From NCBI GenBank assembly GCA_037951105.1, contig JBAMJV010003108.1, positions 62,001 to 126,000 on the forward strand: DNA of 64,000 nt. Reading direction: 5' to 3'. A program made the translations under genes and the position numbers. The DNA comes from Echinarachnius parma (Eukaryota; Echinodermata; Echinoidea; Clypeasteroida; Echinarachniidae). Under the pieces are notes generated by a model. The model made no database searches. It was given only the letters and a program-made list of their open reading frames with translations, and was not told where the DNA came from. Below are positions 23,561 to 34,077 of this stretch, in pieces (positions within the stretch are counted from its first letter, which is position 1; every line of letters begins with the position of its first letter).

Positions 23561-24170
23561 TATTAGATATATATATTATATTATATTTTACTTTCCATTA
23601 CACTTACTTACTATTACGCTGAATTATTTATCCAAATTATATACTATGTTGAAATATGATTCTCAATAATTTAATTTTAATGTTGTTCATTATACTATTT
23701 TACTGCCCTGCGCTGGCAATTATATGCCAGTGTCCTGGGTTATGTATTTCTTTTTATTTTGTTGACGAATTTTGACTAATAAAGTGATGATTTTAAAAAC
23801 CTATAAGGTTCTTGATAATGTTTTTTAATTAGGTGCTCTCTATTCAAGCTGTGCTTTTAGAGATGTTCACCTCCAATTATATTGTTTTGTTAATGTTTGT
23901 TACTGAAAATATTTGGAAATATATGTTGTATTGAACTTGAACTTAAACTAAATGCCAAGTGTAGGCCTACTTATTGTTCTCCCTGTCATGATCGAAGGGG
24001 AAATATGAGATGCATTGTCACTATAGAGGGAAATATTTATTTATTTATTTATTTTGGTATACATTTCAAACTGATCAGCAGCAGTGCTGAAAGGATCAGT
24101 GTACATTGAACTTCAAAACATACATACTATAAATAATACAATATAATTGAAATATAAACATGCATTATTG
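23561..24170. other. No recognised gene
   Basis: AT-rich sequence continues from the repeat. A TGCCCTGCGCTGGCAATTAT block near 23703 forms a weak hairpin with TTATATGCCAGTG. Nothing else was recognised. Confidence 0.45.
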
Positions 24171-24770
24171 TCACTAAGAGGGGAAATATGAACTTATTAT
24201 TCCCCTTAAGCCTGGCGCAGACAGAGCCGACTCGACCCGATCCGACTGGTTTTAATCAGGCTAGAGTTGGGCCCGGTCGGTCGGAGCAGATTTATCGTGT
24301 TGAATCGGCCCCAACTGGCATCCGACTGTCTCTCGACTGGCAAAATATGTGTCGCGAGGCACTGAAAACTGAGCCGATCGGAATGACAACCAGTCGAGTC
24401 GGCTCTGTCTGCGCCGGGCATTATGGACACTTTTCACTAAGAGGGGAAATATGAACTTATTATTCCCCTTAAGCCTGGCGCAGACAGAGCCGACTCGACC
24501 CGATCCGACTGGTTTTAATCAGGCTAGAGTTGGGCCCGGTCGGTCGGAGCAGATTTATCGTGTTGAATCGGCCCCAACTGGCATCCGACTGTCTCTCGAC
24601 TGGCAAAATATGTGTCGCGAGGCACTGAAAACTGAGCCGATCGGAATGACAACCAGTCGAGTCGGCTCTGTCTGCGCCGGGCATTATGGTCACTTTTCAC
24701 TAAGAGGGGAAATATGAACTTATTATTCCCCTTATGGTCACTTTTCACTAAGAGGGGAAATATGAAATTA
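24171..24770. repeat. 263-bp tandem repeat containing a palindromic MITE
   Basis: Two consecutive 263-base units (frame starts at 24188 and 24451) are identical except for about one base, and a third begins at about 24714 and stops. Each unit holds a roughly 215-base element with inverted ends GCCTGGCGCAGACAGAGCCG and CGGCTCTGTCTGCGCCGGGC, followed by CACTTTTCACTAAGAGGGG and GAACTTATTATTCCCCTTA. The identical 88-residue open frames are products of the repeat. Confidence 0.8.
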
Positions 24771-25088
24771 TTCTCAAGTTCAACTGTTCAAGTTCAGTTT
24801 ATTTCACATCACATTAAAAATACATCAAAATATACATCAAAATATATATACATAGGGAACAGTATAGAAAACAGTATTCAAGAGTATAAACAAACATCTA
24901 AAACATCTACACACAGCTATACAAGGACATGATAAAATCATAATAATAAGCCGTAGAGGATGTGAGGGAAAGGCAAAGGCCATTGGCCTGTCAAGGCCTT
25001 TTCCCTTTTTTAAACTACAACTTATTGAAATAAATATCAAAATTAATTACAAAAACACACGTAAAAAGCAGACGTTTAAATTATGGAT

Positions 25089-26331
25089 CTATTGTAATAA
25101 CGTATAATTCAATAATCCTTTATACTTCCTTTTAAAATTACCTAGAGTTGGACACTGTTCGAGTTCATCAGGCAAATCATTCCACACTATCGCACCTTGA
25201 TAACTAATAATTGATCTAGAAAATTTATATTTACAGAACGGAGTATATATGTGAGTTCCTTGTTTTATACACATTTACATCCCTATTATATTTAAAATAT
25301 CCATCAAAAAGGGGAGGTAATAATTTTTTGAAATATGAATACATAAAACATGCAGTCTGCAATTTATTTATGTCATATACATTTAATATTTTCAATTTCA
25401 AAAATAAATCGTGTGTATGTGCTAAATAATGTGATTTAGTAATCGCACGGACAGCCCTTTTCTGTAATAAAAACAATCTATTCAATAAATAAAATGAGCA
25501 ATTGCCCCATACAATATTACAATAACTTAAATGTGATAAAACCATACTATTATATATATTCACTAAAATTCGCAAAGGCAAAATATATTTCAAATTATTT
25601 AATACTCCAACTATTCTCGAAATATTTAAAGAAATATAACTAATATGCTCATTCCAACTTAATTTTTCATCTATAAATACACCAAGAAATTTAGTACATT
25701 TTACTTGCTTTATTACAACCCCATTTAATTGAATATTTATCAAATCTTCATTAATATCTAAATGATGTGGTCTAAATATTATATAACATGTTTTACTGTA
25801 ATTAATTTGGAGTCTATTAGCTATAAACCATGATTGCACTTTACCCATTTCTACATTAATTACATCATTTAAATGTTCTAAATCTTTACCCGACACATAT
25901 AGGCTAGTATCATCAGCAAACAAAAGTACAGATAAAACATCACTTACATATTGCAAATCATTAACATAAAGCAAAAACAAAAGAGGTCCCAGGTTAGATC
26001 CCTGAGGTACACCAACAGAAATATTTCTATACTGTGAATTATGACCATCTATACATACATACTGTGTCCTATTACTTAAATAACTTTGAAACCATTTTAA
26101 TGCGATACCTCTTATTCCGTAAAAATTAAGTTTTTGTAATAAAATAGAATGATCAATACAATCAAATGCCTTTGACAAATCTAAAAAAAGTCCTATAACT
26201 GTTTCTTTTTGCTCAAAGGCTTTGGCAAGTTTATCTGTAAAATCAATGAGGGCATGATTAGTACTATATCCTTTTCTAAATCCAAATTGTTTACTGTATA
26301 AAATATTGTGTTTATCAACAAAATGTATCAA
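25089..26331 (-). pseudogene. Non-LTR reverse transcriptase, partial
   Basis: The 366-residue frame opens at IHFVDKHNILYSKQFGFRKG (RT motif with GFRxGxST). It then shows LDLSKAFDCIDHSILL (motif A), GVPQGSNLGPLLFLLYVND (motif B), LLFADDTSLY (catalytic FADD), and a thumb region with FLGVFIDEKLSW. The frame ends early at 25231. The conserved tail with FSRSIISYQGAIVWNDLP is in another frame at 25274-25089, so one frameshift lies near 25245. The family is close to CR1/Jockey-group elements. The N-terminal third of the RT is absent. Confidence 0.85.
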
Positions 26332-26334
26332 TTA

Positions 26335-27158
26335 ATTGTATACAATCCTGCTAGTAAGGTCTTCATGTACAGATAGGCCGGTTCTCTTCAGATTTCTCTT
26401 CACTTTCATGATTTCGATTTTTTTTCTTGTAGGAGCACAGCTTGATGAGAATGGGTCTCGGCTTAGATGTCTTGTTTCCACTTCCAGGACCCGAGACACG
26501 AGGCTTCCCCGATCTATGGCTGCTTTCGATGTCATCCGGCGAGAGTGAGCAGGGAAGGTTTGAATTGAGCGCTTGGATGACAGCTCGGTCAGTGTTTTCT
26601 CCGACCGCTTCTGGAACCCCATACAGCCTGATGGAGTTCCGTCGATTATGTTGTTCTGCATCATGTAACGTGTTCTGCATGGCATCGATGTGGTCTTTCA
26701 TCTCGCCGACTGATTTTGACAAGGCTTTCACTTCTTGGGCTTTCTCATCTAGTGAGTTCTGCATGGTTAGTAGAATTCCATCATGATTTTCAAGTCTATT
26801 TTCGGTTTCTAAGATGCGTTTAGAGAGATGTTCCTTCACTTCAACGATTGTGTTTGCGACAATCTTTGCTACACAATTCTGTAGTAGATTTGTGAAGTCA
26901 GTATCCTGTAGTAGTTGTTTTATAAAACCCCGAGAAATCAGACTGCGCACAGTTCAAGCTTGGTTTTGACTTGTCTGATTTCTTTTGGCTTGAGGGTTGT
27001 TTTTTTGAAGACTTTTTCCCTTTAATCTTCTGGCTTGTGGATGCAGATGCAGTTCGTTTTGATGTTCTTGTGTTTGCACTTGCAGGTGTATTCATGATTT
27101 CAGTTTCAACATCGTAAGAATCGTCAAGATTTGTTGTCACATTAACAGTGTCGGCCAT
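26335..27158 (-). pseudogene. LINE ORF1 (coiled coil plus RNA-binding), frameshifted
   Basis: A Lys/Ser-rich N-terminus starting MADTVNVTTNLDDSYDVETE is followed, after a frameshift near 26930, by a coiled coil (about 26860-26690: SKRILETENRLENHDGILLT, KDHIDAMQNTLHDAEQHNRR). An RRM-like segment then has NSIRLYGVPE and SHRSGKP, as in L1-type ORF1 proteins. A second frameshift in an A run near 26415 moves the expected ending (VKRNLKRTGLSVHEDLTSR) to the next frame. The protein would chaperone LINE RNA. Confidence 0.7.
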
Positions 27159-27191
27159 GATGATCAATATTAAAAGTTTATTCAAATGCAA

Positions 27192-27845
27192 ACGGACGTA
27201 AATTCATATCATACGAGTCAACTGAAAAAACATGCACTTTGCGTGATCAACGTATTGTATTGCATATACATGTACGTACTAACTCACGATGTAGTGTGTG
27301 GGACTACGTAGGTCGGCTGGCAGCTAGTCGGTGTCATTATTCAGTTCATTATTCAGCTTAAAAATCAAGATTCATGATATTCGTTACCGTAGATGCTCCA
27401 ACCAAGCTAACTCATAACTCCTTGCTCCAACCAGGCCATTGAAGATGGTGTTAAGACGTTGTTTAGAGCATTTCCTTGATGATATATAAACATTCCCCTT
27501 AAAGATAGTGCTTGGTTTTCCTTAAGGGGAAATATAAACATTATTCCCCTTAACGATCGGCCTAGTGCTTGGTTTTCCTTAAGGGGAAATATAAACATTC
27601 CCCTTAACGTCTTCCTAGTGCTTGGTTTTCCTTAAGGGGAATTTTTCAAGCAACCAAAATAATTATGTTTGTTATGTTCATTCTGAATCTCAAACAAATA
27701 TTTCAGAATTGTGCATATAATCAAATAGTATCTAATTCATGAAGAACATATGGAAATATGATGGTTAATTGTCTTAAATCAGCAAATTTCTTAAATTCCC
27801 CCTAAGGTCGATTTTTATAGCATTCGCCCTAAGGATGGTTCTAAC
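27192..27845. repeat. CCTTAAGGGGAAATATAAAC tandem array
   Basis: Bases 27485-27645 contain three copies of a roughly 64-base unit with CTAGTGCTTGGTTTTCC, CTTAAGGGGAAATATAAAC and CATTCCCCTTAACG. A related CCCCCTAAGG...CGCCCTAAGG pair follows at 27800-27835. Outside the array no gene was recognised. Confidence 0.65.
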
Positions 27846-27926
<81 letters not shown>

Positions 27927-27930
27927 ATTA
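27846..27930. repeat. (ATT)n microsatellite
   Basis: About 27 uninterrupted TTA/ATT units. An open frame of poly-Asn on the minus strand is a product of this repeat. Confidence 0.9.
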
Positions 27931-28019
27931 TTAAAAATGGATCTGATTCTATGAGTATTGTGGCTCGCGTCCACCTTGGCATTCAGAGAGTTATAGGCAA
28001 GGTTACATTGATGATACCC

Positions 28020-28137
28020 AGGGCCTCGTAAAATAAAGATTCTCGATTAAGTGTACGATCGATCGATCGTACGACCAATTAATCAATCGTTCGATTAATT
28101 GAATGATCATACGATTGATCGCGAATCTATATGTTAT
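28020..28137. mobile_element. Palindromic MITE near the minus dispanin gene
   Basis: The ends GGGCCTCGTAAAATAAAGATTC and the inverse ATCTATATGTTATGG flank an ATCGTACGATC-type palindromic core. A relative lies at 60605-60745 beyond the plus-strand dispanin gene. The two are of similar design but differ in arm sequence, so they may be separate insertions. Confidence 0.55.
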
Positions 28138-28380
28138 GGATACACCCGGTGCGAAATTTCGCTCACGGCGCATTCCACGGAGTACCACGTTGCTGTACGT
28201 GCTTGACCCCTACGTGACCCGAGCAAAGATTGTGATCAAACAACGGCATAAGCGAATACTAAACAAAATAACCAAAACTCGCTAAAACTGACTACATGTA
28301 CTTGTATATTGTTGGTTTAAAATGGAGACCAGTGACTGCGTGAACTTGATCACGAACGCCATATCCAGGGATTAAGTAGA

Positions 28381-28530
28381 TCAGGATAACAAACCTAATG
28401 CGAATTGGAAGATGAAGAGAGTAGCCACAATTGCCATGCCCGAGACGGCACTGGCGATAGTCCAGGCCCTGGCAGAACGCGAGGCCTCCTCTGCACCAGC
28501 AACGTCCCCTGCCAGGTGACGGTTTCGCAC
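28381..28530 (-). CDS. Minus dispanin exon 3 (last)
   Basis: After the acceptor AACAG the exon reads VRNRHLAGDVAGAEEASRSA, then a hydrophobic C-terminus (TIASAVSGMAIVATLFIFQF) ending LGLLS and TGA. It is 11 codons shorter than the plus-copy last exon, so the second helix ends close to the C-terminus. The 3' flank stays similar to the plus copy to about 28325. Confidence 0.85.
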   Translation of the reverse strand: MRNRHLAGDVAGAEEASRSARAWTIASAVSGMAIVATLFIFQFALGLLS

Positions 28531-29066
28531 CTGTTAATGGTCAGCACAAAAAAACAACATTGTTAATCGAAGAACACAATGGCCCGAAATCTCAACTTGT
28601 GGCTCGACTTGTGCCTGGCCTAAAAGACAAATACGTCCGGTAACACTTTGCACCAGCAGACTTATTGCTGTCTCTATAACTATGGTCCCCGGAAATATTA
28701 TAATTGTTTCATTTGATTATCAAGTCAATCCCTTGAGAGCTTCTTATAAGCATCAGGACAATGGGCCCTTTGAAATTAAGTTATAGTAAAGTCTACCATC
28801 AGCTTAATTGCGTCCTGGATCATCCTGCACTGTATTGCTGGTGACCTGTTTCACTGTTATAATGTTAAGAAGTGAATTTAACCCGTTCCCTACGAGTTTC
28901 TAAAATCTCCATAGACTTTGTACACAACCCACTCGGTTCCCGTAGTCAAGGGGTTAAAAGGGCCCATTGTCTTAATGCTTATGAGCAGCTCTCAAGGGAT
29001 TGACTTGACGATGAAAGGACACCATTGCAACAGCATACGGTGACACAGATTGCGAATGCAAGGTAG

Positions 29067-29109
<43 letters not shown>

Positions 29110-30297
29110 AACCACTATCAGTATCATCATCATCCCTAATTGTGCTTACATCACCATAATCGTCATCATCACTGATATCATACTCATCATCATAATCATC
29201 ATCATAATCAACGTCATCATCACCGCTATCATTATCATCATCATAATGATATTCATCATCATCACCACTATCATCATCGTCATCATCATTATATCATCAT
29301 CATCATCATCACCGCTATCATCATCATCATCAACTTCATAATCATCGTCATCATCATCATCATCATCACCGCTATCATCATCATCATCATCATCGCCATC
29401 ATCATCCCTCTGTAGGCATACATGTAAGCATAAAGGTGATACAATGAGAGTCGTGTGGAGACTAGCTTTCGACCCTGGCAGGATTTTTGTCAGGGCAAAA
29501 ATGACAAAGACTCGAGTCTTACTTGCGTGCTCTTGACAATGGCCACGATGCCGAACGGAAAGCAACAAAAGATGGTGACCACGATGGCGAGTGCAAGGTA
29601 GTCGTTGGGCTGCACTTGTGTTTCTCGCACGATCACTGTAGTATGCGGTGCACTCTAAAGAAAATACAAGAAAGCATAAATAATTTTTTAAATACTGACA
29701 AAATAGAGTGCCAATACGTGTGATATTATATTGATTTGATATCGTTAAGTGTCATTTTCGTAATTCGTAATTTGTGAGGTAAAGATACAATCATACTCGA
29801 CACAAAATAGTATCGTAAAAAAAAGAAGATACTTTACTTACTTTACATACAAATACATTCATTGTCAAAAGTATGACACATTTCAATATTTTAATTGCTT
29901 TGCATCAGGTGTTATCAGGTCAGGTCAGGTCAGATGATCTCTCTTGCTACCTTTTGAAATTTGTTTATGATGTTATGAAGATTTGTGCACTATGACTACG
30001 ACTATATTCATTATCATTATATTCATGAGGCTAATGGTCATCATCCTCCTCTTCTTAAACATCATAATAATTGTTCATAATCATCGTCATCTAAATGATC
30101 TCATTGATCATCATCACCATCATCATCCACAGTAGCGGCAGCGGCATCACCATTATCATCATATCATCACCAACACTGGCATCGTCATCATCATCAGAAT
30201 CATCACCGTCATCTAAATTATCTCCTTGATCATTATCATCATCATCAACATCATCCACAGCAGCAGCATCACCATCATCATCATCACCACTACCACC

Positions 30298-30331
<34 letters not shown>

Positions 30332-30419
30332 TCATCACCAACACTAACACCAGCATCATCTCAATCATCTCCTTGATCATCACCATCATCATCATCATCA
30401 TCATCATCATCACCATCAC

Positions 30420-30463
<44 letters not shown>

Positions 30464-30808
30464 CACTTACTGCGTATTGAATCACAGGCAGCGGTGCTCC
30501 AGGCTGTGGAGCTCCATACGGGGCACTGTAGTTCGGAGGGGGCGGGGCCCCCTGGCCCTGAGGTGGGTAACCCTGAGGGGGGTAACCCTGCGGCGGGTAA
30601 GGCTGGCCCCCTTGTGGTGGGTAGGGCTGGCCCCCCTGCGGTGGGTAGGGCTGGTCCCCCTGAGGGGGGTAGGGCTGGCCCCCCTGCGGTGGGTGGGGCT
30701 GGCCCCCATGCGGTGGGTAGGGTTGGTTCCCCTGAGGGGGGTAGGACTGCCCTGCTGGGTATGCGGGCGGGGCCTCGGCGGGGTGCTCTTTCAGCTCTTT
30801 GTATGGTA
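28381..30808 (-). CDS. Dispanin (CD225) proline-rich transmembrane protein, minus copy
   Basis: Three exons are readable on the minus strand: 30808-30471, 29654-29523 and 28530-28381. They give about 205 residues in frame. Residues 1-112 are a Pro/Gln/Tyr/Gly-rich cytosolic region with YPPQGGQP-type heptads. The CD225 domain follows, with YLALAIVVTIFCCFPFGIVA (first hydrophobic segment with a Cys pair, a likely palmitoylation site by family analogy), KSTQVRNRHLAGDVAGAEEA (conserved loop) and a C-terminal membrane helix. This architecture matches proline-rich transmembrane/dispanin proteins, relatives of IFITM and SynDIG proteins that sit at plasma or endosomal membranes. The exon with the start codon, upstream of 30808 and ending in phase 1, was not found. 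All splice sites are GT-AG and all exons are intact. Confidence 0.8.
28700..29018. mobile_element. Inverted-repeat element in minus dispanin intron 2
   Basis: The arms at about 28721-28775 and 28960-29012 are inverted, sharing CAAGTCAATCCCTTGAGAGC and CAATGGGCCCTTT and their complements. The intervening 180 bases have no coding potential. The plus copy has no equivalent that I saw. Confidence 0.6.
29062..29410. repeat. (ATC)n microsatellite in minus dispanin intron 2
   Basis: Long imperfect CAT/ATC array, read as GAT/TGA on the coding strand. The Asp-rich open frame across it is a repeat product. Confidence 0.9.
29523..29654 (-). CDS. Minus dispanin exon 2 (CD225 first helix)
   Basis: Acceptor CTTTAG and donor CAA/GTAAGA bound 132 bases, phase 0 at both ends. 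The exon encodes SAPHTTVIVRETQVQPNDYL followed by the Cys-Cys-containing hydrophobic segment and FGIVAIVKSTQ. It has exactly the length of the intact plus-copy exon at 57253-57384. Confidence 0.88.
29835..30468. repeat. Minus dispanin intron 1 with (ATC)n microsatellite
   Basis: Bases 29835-30060 match 47460-47650 in inverted orientation, so the introns are homologous. Bases 30090-30468 are CAT/ATC/CAC microsatellite beginning immediately after the exon-1 donor on the coding strand (GTAAGTGTGATGATG). The same donor-plus-microsatellite arrangement occurs after both plus-copy exon-1 copies. Confidence 0.85.
30471..30808 (-). CDS. Minus dispanin exon 1 (proline-rich)
   Basis: The acceptor TTTGACAG is followed by two bases of a split codon and then PYKELKEHPAEAPPAYPAGQ. 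About eight YPPQG(G/D)QP repeats come next, then a GAPPPPNYSAPYGAPQPGAP linker ending VIQYA at the GTAAGTGTG donor. Its length, 338 bases, is the reference for the two plus-strand copies. The complementary strand is also open but is a shadow of the GC-rich repeats. Confidence 0.85.
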
Positions 30809-31184
30809 CTGTCAAATAGTAAAAACGTTACAATATTTTAAAAGATAAATTTTATGTAAAATGTTACCTAATTAATCATAATCATGCTTCTCAGATACGG
30901 GGAGGAGGTGTCGCCGTGTTGGGCTAGTCACCCCTAACCCCCCCCCCCCCCCCCCTCCCTCCCTATGATGAAGGGATAAGGGGAGTGGGGTTTGAACTGC
31001 TTAAAATGCTAAGATGTATATTAGTGACAATGATGTAAGATTTATAAAGAGATTCATACAATTAAAGGCAGAGTTAAATGGAAGCAGATATTTCTAAATG
31101 AATTTCACATGATTTTTAAATAGAAATATAGGCGCTTCATTCGTGCTGTTTATCCAATTTTGATCATTTTATTTCCCGTTATGC
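30809..31184. other. Upstream intron of minus dispanin; duplication edge
   Basis: Bases 30860-30930 (with AATCATGCTTCTCAGATACG and GGAGGTGTCGCCGTG) match 46093-46150 inverted, and the homology ends at about 30930. This marks the inner breakpoint of the inverted duplication. A poly-C tract of about 17 follows at 30939. No start exon was recognised. Confidence 0.6.
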
Positions 31185-31530
31185 AGTTAAAGAGATAGTT
31201 GAGTTTTGGTCAAACTGAATTTAGTAACCAAAACCTGCACCATTACATTACAAATTAATAGTTATAACTCCACCATGCCCGAAAAGGTACACACAATAAC
31301 AAACGACTAAGTGGAAGACTGAAAAGCCTGTTATTATTCAAAAAGACCCGTTAAAACTCAAGAGGGCGCTCTTTAAAAACTCATTGTATTCAACCATTTT
31401 GCAAACAAAATTATGCACGTGCTGTTTTGTTAAAATAATGATTGAATAGAGATATCATCAACAACTATTTTAAAACCTCTTATGAAATAATTTGAAAGAA
31501 GTGTATATACATTTTGTGTATTTTCATATG
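31185..31530 (+). mobile_element. TTAA-type MITE, left half
   Basis: AAAGAGATAGTTGAGTTTTG, GTAACCAAAACCTGCA, AGAGGGCGCTCT and CTCATTGTATTCAACCAT occur in the order found in the family at 1527-2444 and 50952-51496. The right terminus was not found nearby. Confidence 0.55.
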
Positions 31531-31609
31531 AGTAAGAATAATTATCGCCTGGCTAGACGATATATATTATAAGGCAAGTCCAAGCTATTTTGCAAATTTG
31601 TCCCACCCG

Positions 31610-32005
31610 TTACTACAGAGTGGTGAAGTGTGATGTCATCTATGACGTCATAAGCATCTTTTTTTAGAATTTTCAGATTTGAACTTCATTTTCAGAAAGA
31701 GCATACAAAATCATGTCTAAATACCGAAAAGCAATTTAATATGTTAAGTATTGGCTGAGATATGCCCATCCGAATGATTTTTGTTTCATATTGGTTCATA
31801 ACTTTATGAACCAGTGCACTATAACTTACACTGATCGCCCATTGAAGTAAAATTCCGACATTTGGATGGGCAAATCTCAGCCAATACTTAACATATACAA
31901 TTGCTTTTCGGTATTTAGACATGATTTTGTATGCTCTTTCTGAAAAGTTCAAATCTGAAAATTCTACAAAAGGATTTCTATGACGTCATGGCTTCTGTAC
32001 TCTAT
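31610..32005. mobile_element. Foldback MITE, ATGACGTCAT ends, copy 1
   Basis: The arms mirror each other from TCTATGACGTCATAAGC inward through AGAATTTTCAGATTTGAACT, AGAAAGAGCATACAAAATCA and GTATTGGCTGAGATATGCCC, and meet at GGTTCATAACTTTATGAACC. Related copies are at 33440-33790 and 49010-49470. The arms diverge between copies, so the family is old. Confidence 0.75.
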
Positions 32006-32149
32006 ACCGTGCATTCAACTCAGCTCAGACGTGACAGGCCTTGTCAAAAGGATATCTTGTACCCGACCCCTGCCATAAATGTTCATGGAAATGTTTGTTG
32101 AATCAAATCGAATCCGTCAGTGTATCATTTCTGATACGTTGAGAAATAT

Positions 32150-32640
32150 GATGGGGACTTTCACCCCCTCCCCCTTACCCCACCCACACGTGGAAAGTAC
32201 TCAATCATCATACAATTCTTTTATGAATGTCATTAATTTGTGCGGGCGACGTGTTATGACATTTGCAGTTGACGTGTTATGACATTTGCGGGAATTTTGA
32301 CATTAGTGGGGGATTTTGACATATGCGGGCTCTACACCCCACCCCCCCCCCCCCCCCTTACCCCACCCACACGTGGAAAGTACTCAATCATCATACAATT
32401 CTTTTATGAATGTCATTAATTTGTGCGGGCGACGTGTTATGACATTTGCAGTTGACGTGTTATGACATTTGCGGGAATTTTGACATTAGTGGGGGATTTT
32501 GACATATGCGGGCTCTACACCCCACCCCCCCCCCCCCCTTACCCCACCCCTCACGTGGAAAGTACTCAATCATCATACAATTCTGTTATGAAGGTCATTA
32601 GTTTGGTCATTATGTATCCAGATAAAATTGTAACACACAT
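32150..32640. repeat. Tandem repeat, about 180-bp unit
   Basis: Two nearly identical units and part of a third share ACACGTGGAAAGTACTCAAT, TGTGCGGGCGACGTGTTATG, GACATATGCGGGCTCTACAC and a poly-C block. Inside each unit GACGTGTTATGACATTTGC is itself repeated twice. Confidence 0.8.
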
Positions 32641-32879
32641 TGTCATTGCATTAGTTCTACCCAAGTAGAGAGATGTGAAACATTTAAATTTGCACCCCGG
32701 CCCCCCCCTCCTTTTTTTAGAAAACCCTCTCCCGCCCCTCAAGGTCATAGTTGAGAAACTTCCGCGGTGGAAATTAGAATGAAATGTGTAAATTGTATGC
32801 TTATTTCACTTTGTACACAATTGGTATTAATTATGGCCCTTAGCTGTCTAACTACGGTATGCTGTATTGGAGAGCAGAA

Positions 32880-33058
32880 GCTAATTTATCTATTGGGCAC
32901 AAATCATAATTATGTTGCGTGCTTCTCTCGAAATCCAAATTGTGTGCTATAGAAAATTTGACATGATTTTAAAAATTAAATGAATCGAGTATATGCAAGT
33001 TTTTCAAGAATTGTTTTAAACACTGTAAGTAATGAAATTGGTCGATAATTGCACACTT
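32880..33058 (-). pseudogene. Non-LTR reverse transcriptase fragment
   Basis: On the minus strand the frame reads VCNYRPISLLTVFKTILEKL then AYTRFI. After a stop and frameshift, YSTQFGFREKHAT follows. These are the RPISLL and QFGFRxxxST motifs at the N-terminal part of LINE RT domains. The fragment has several stops and is cut on the 5' side by a G-rich segment at about 33070-33135. Confidence 0.7.
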
Positions 33059-33439
33059 CTATAATACATTGCAGGGGCCGCGGAACCGGGGGCTGGGGGC
33101 TGCAGCACCCCTTCCCCCCCCCCCCCCCCCAACTTTTTTGCCTTACCAAAATACATACGCACAAAATAGCAATTATTATAACAGTTAACATTGAAAATTA
33201 TTAACCCGAGACATAGCATAATGGTAACTGGGATCTATTGAATGAGCTACTGGATTCAAAATAGAGCACAAAAACATCAATGTACACAACACGTGAGCAT
33301 GTGAATAATGTGACATTTCTCATTGTATTTGGTTACAGTGTTTTTTCTTTTTCAGATACACATTCCATTACTAAACTTATGATGACATGTATAAACATAC
33401 TGTATATACATCAAAACAAGACATCAATCGCTTTACACG
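33059..33439. other. No recognised gene; G/C homopolymers
   Basis: A CCCCAGCCCCCG-type region with a poly-C tract of about 17 occurs at 33065-33135, possibly the remnant of a hAT-like GC-rich MITE. The rest has no recognised feature. Confidence 0.4.
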
Positions 33440-33790
33440 ATGTCATCTATGACGTCATAAACATCTTTTTTTTTAGAATTTTCACATTTGAACTTCATTT
33501 TCAGAAAGAGCATACACAATAATGTCTAAATACCGTAAATCAATTGAATATGTTAAGTATTGTCTGAGATATGCCCATCCGAATGATTTTTGTTTCCAAT
33601 AATAGGCAATCAGTGTTATAGTGCACTGGTTCATTGAAGTAAAATTCATTTGGATGGGCATATCTCAGCCAATACTAAACATATTCAATTGGTTGTCGGT
33701 ATTTAGACATATTTGTTATGCTCTTTCTGAAAATGAAGTTCAAATTTGACAATTCTAAACAAATATTTTGATGACGTCATGGCCCCTGTA
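33440..33790. mobile_element. Foldback MITE, ATGACGTCAT ends, copy 2
   Basis: The element has the same outer TCTATGACGTCATAAAC, AGAATTTTCACATTTGAACT and GCATACACAATAATGTCTAA sequence and the inverted right arm as the copy at 31610-32005. A central ATAGGCAATCAGTG block replaces the GGTTCATAACTTTATGAACC core. Confidence 0.75.
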
Positions 33791-33800
33791 CTCAATGGCC

Positions 33801-34015
33801 AGTATTCACAAAGGAGGTGTGTACAGACCATGGTTTAAACCATGGTTTACATCTATGGAATGCAAATTGTAAACTGATGGAGAGAGAATGTAAATTTCTT
33901 ACTTGTTGACAATGTTGATGGTACACATTCTCTCTCCATCAGTTTACAATTGGCATTCCAGATTTAAACCACGGTTTGAACTGTTTGTACAAACCTCCTT
34001 TGTGAATACGGGCCA
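33801..34015. mobile_element. Palindromic MITE, GTATTCACAAAGGAGG ends
   Basis: The left GGCCAGTATTCACAAAGGAGG and right CCTCCTTTGTGAATACGGGCC are inverted. The inner arms pair AACTGATGGAGAGAGAATGT with its complement. About 215 bases, no coding. Confidence 0.7.
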
Positions 34016-34077
34016 TATAGGGCTAAGTAGTGTGTCAGCTCTGACATTACATACAGTATGTACATGTCAGCAGTGAC

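Larger units (their letters stand above)
24771..27158 (-). mobile_element. Internally deleted CR1-like LINE
   Basis: The order on the minus strand is ORF1 (27158 to about 26340), then directly the middle of the reverse transcriptase (26331-25231), its C-terminus (to 25089), and a 3' UTR ending with AATAAACTGAACTTGAAC near 24780-24810. The endonuclease domain and the first part of the RT, normally between ORF1 and this point, are missing, so the copy has a large internal deletion. It also carries at least three frameshifts. It is not autonomous. Confidence 0.75.

Noticed and set aside
24188-24717. Two identical 88-residue proteins
   Set aside because: They are copies of a TIR element in a tandem repeat. 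Both strands are open because of the palindrome.
24771-27158. Retrovirus or LTR element
   Set aside because: There are no LTRs, protease or integrase. The RT motifs, ORF1 type and AATAAACTGAACTTGAAC end are those of a non-LTR LINE.
29146-29568. 140-residue Asp/Met-rich frame
   Set aside because: It is a translation of the ATC microsatellite joined to antisense of exon 2.
28700-30468. CRISPR-like array in ATC repeats
   Set aside because: The repeats are simple trinucleotides with no regular repeat-spacer structure, in an intron of an animal gene.
30477-30848. Open frames antisense to the minus dispanin exon 1
   Set aside because: They are shadows of the GC-rich YPPQG repeats, and the same antisense frames appear opposite both plus-strand copies.
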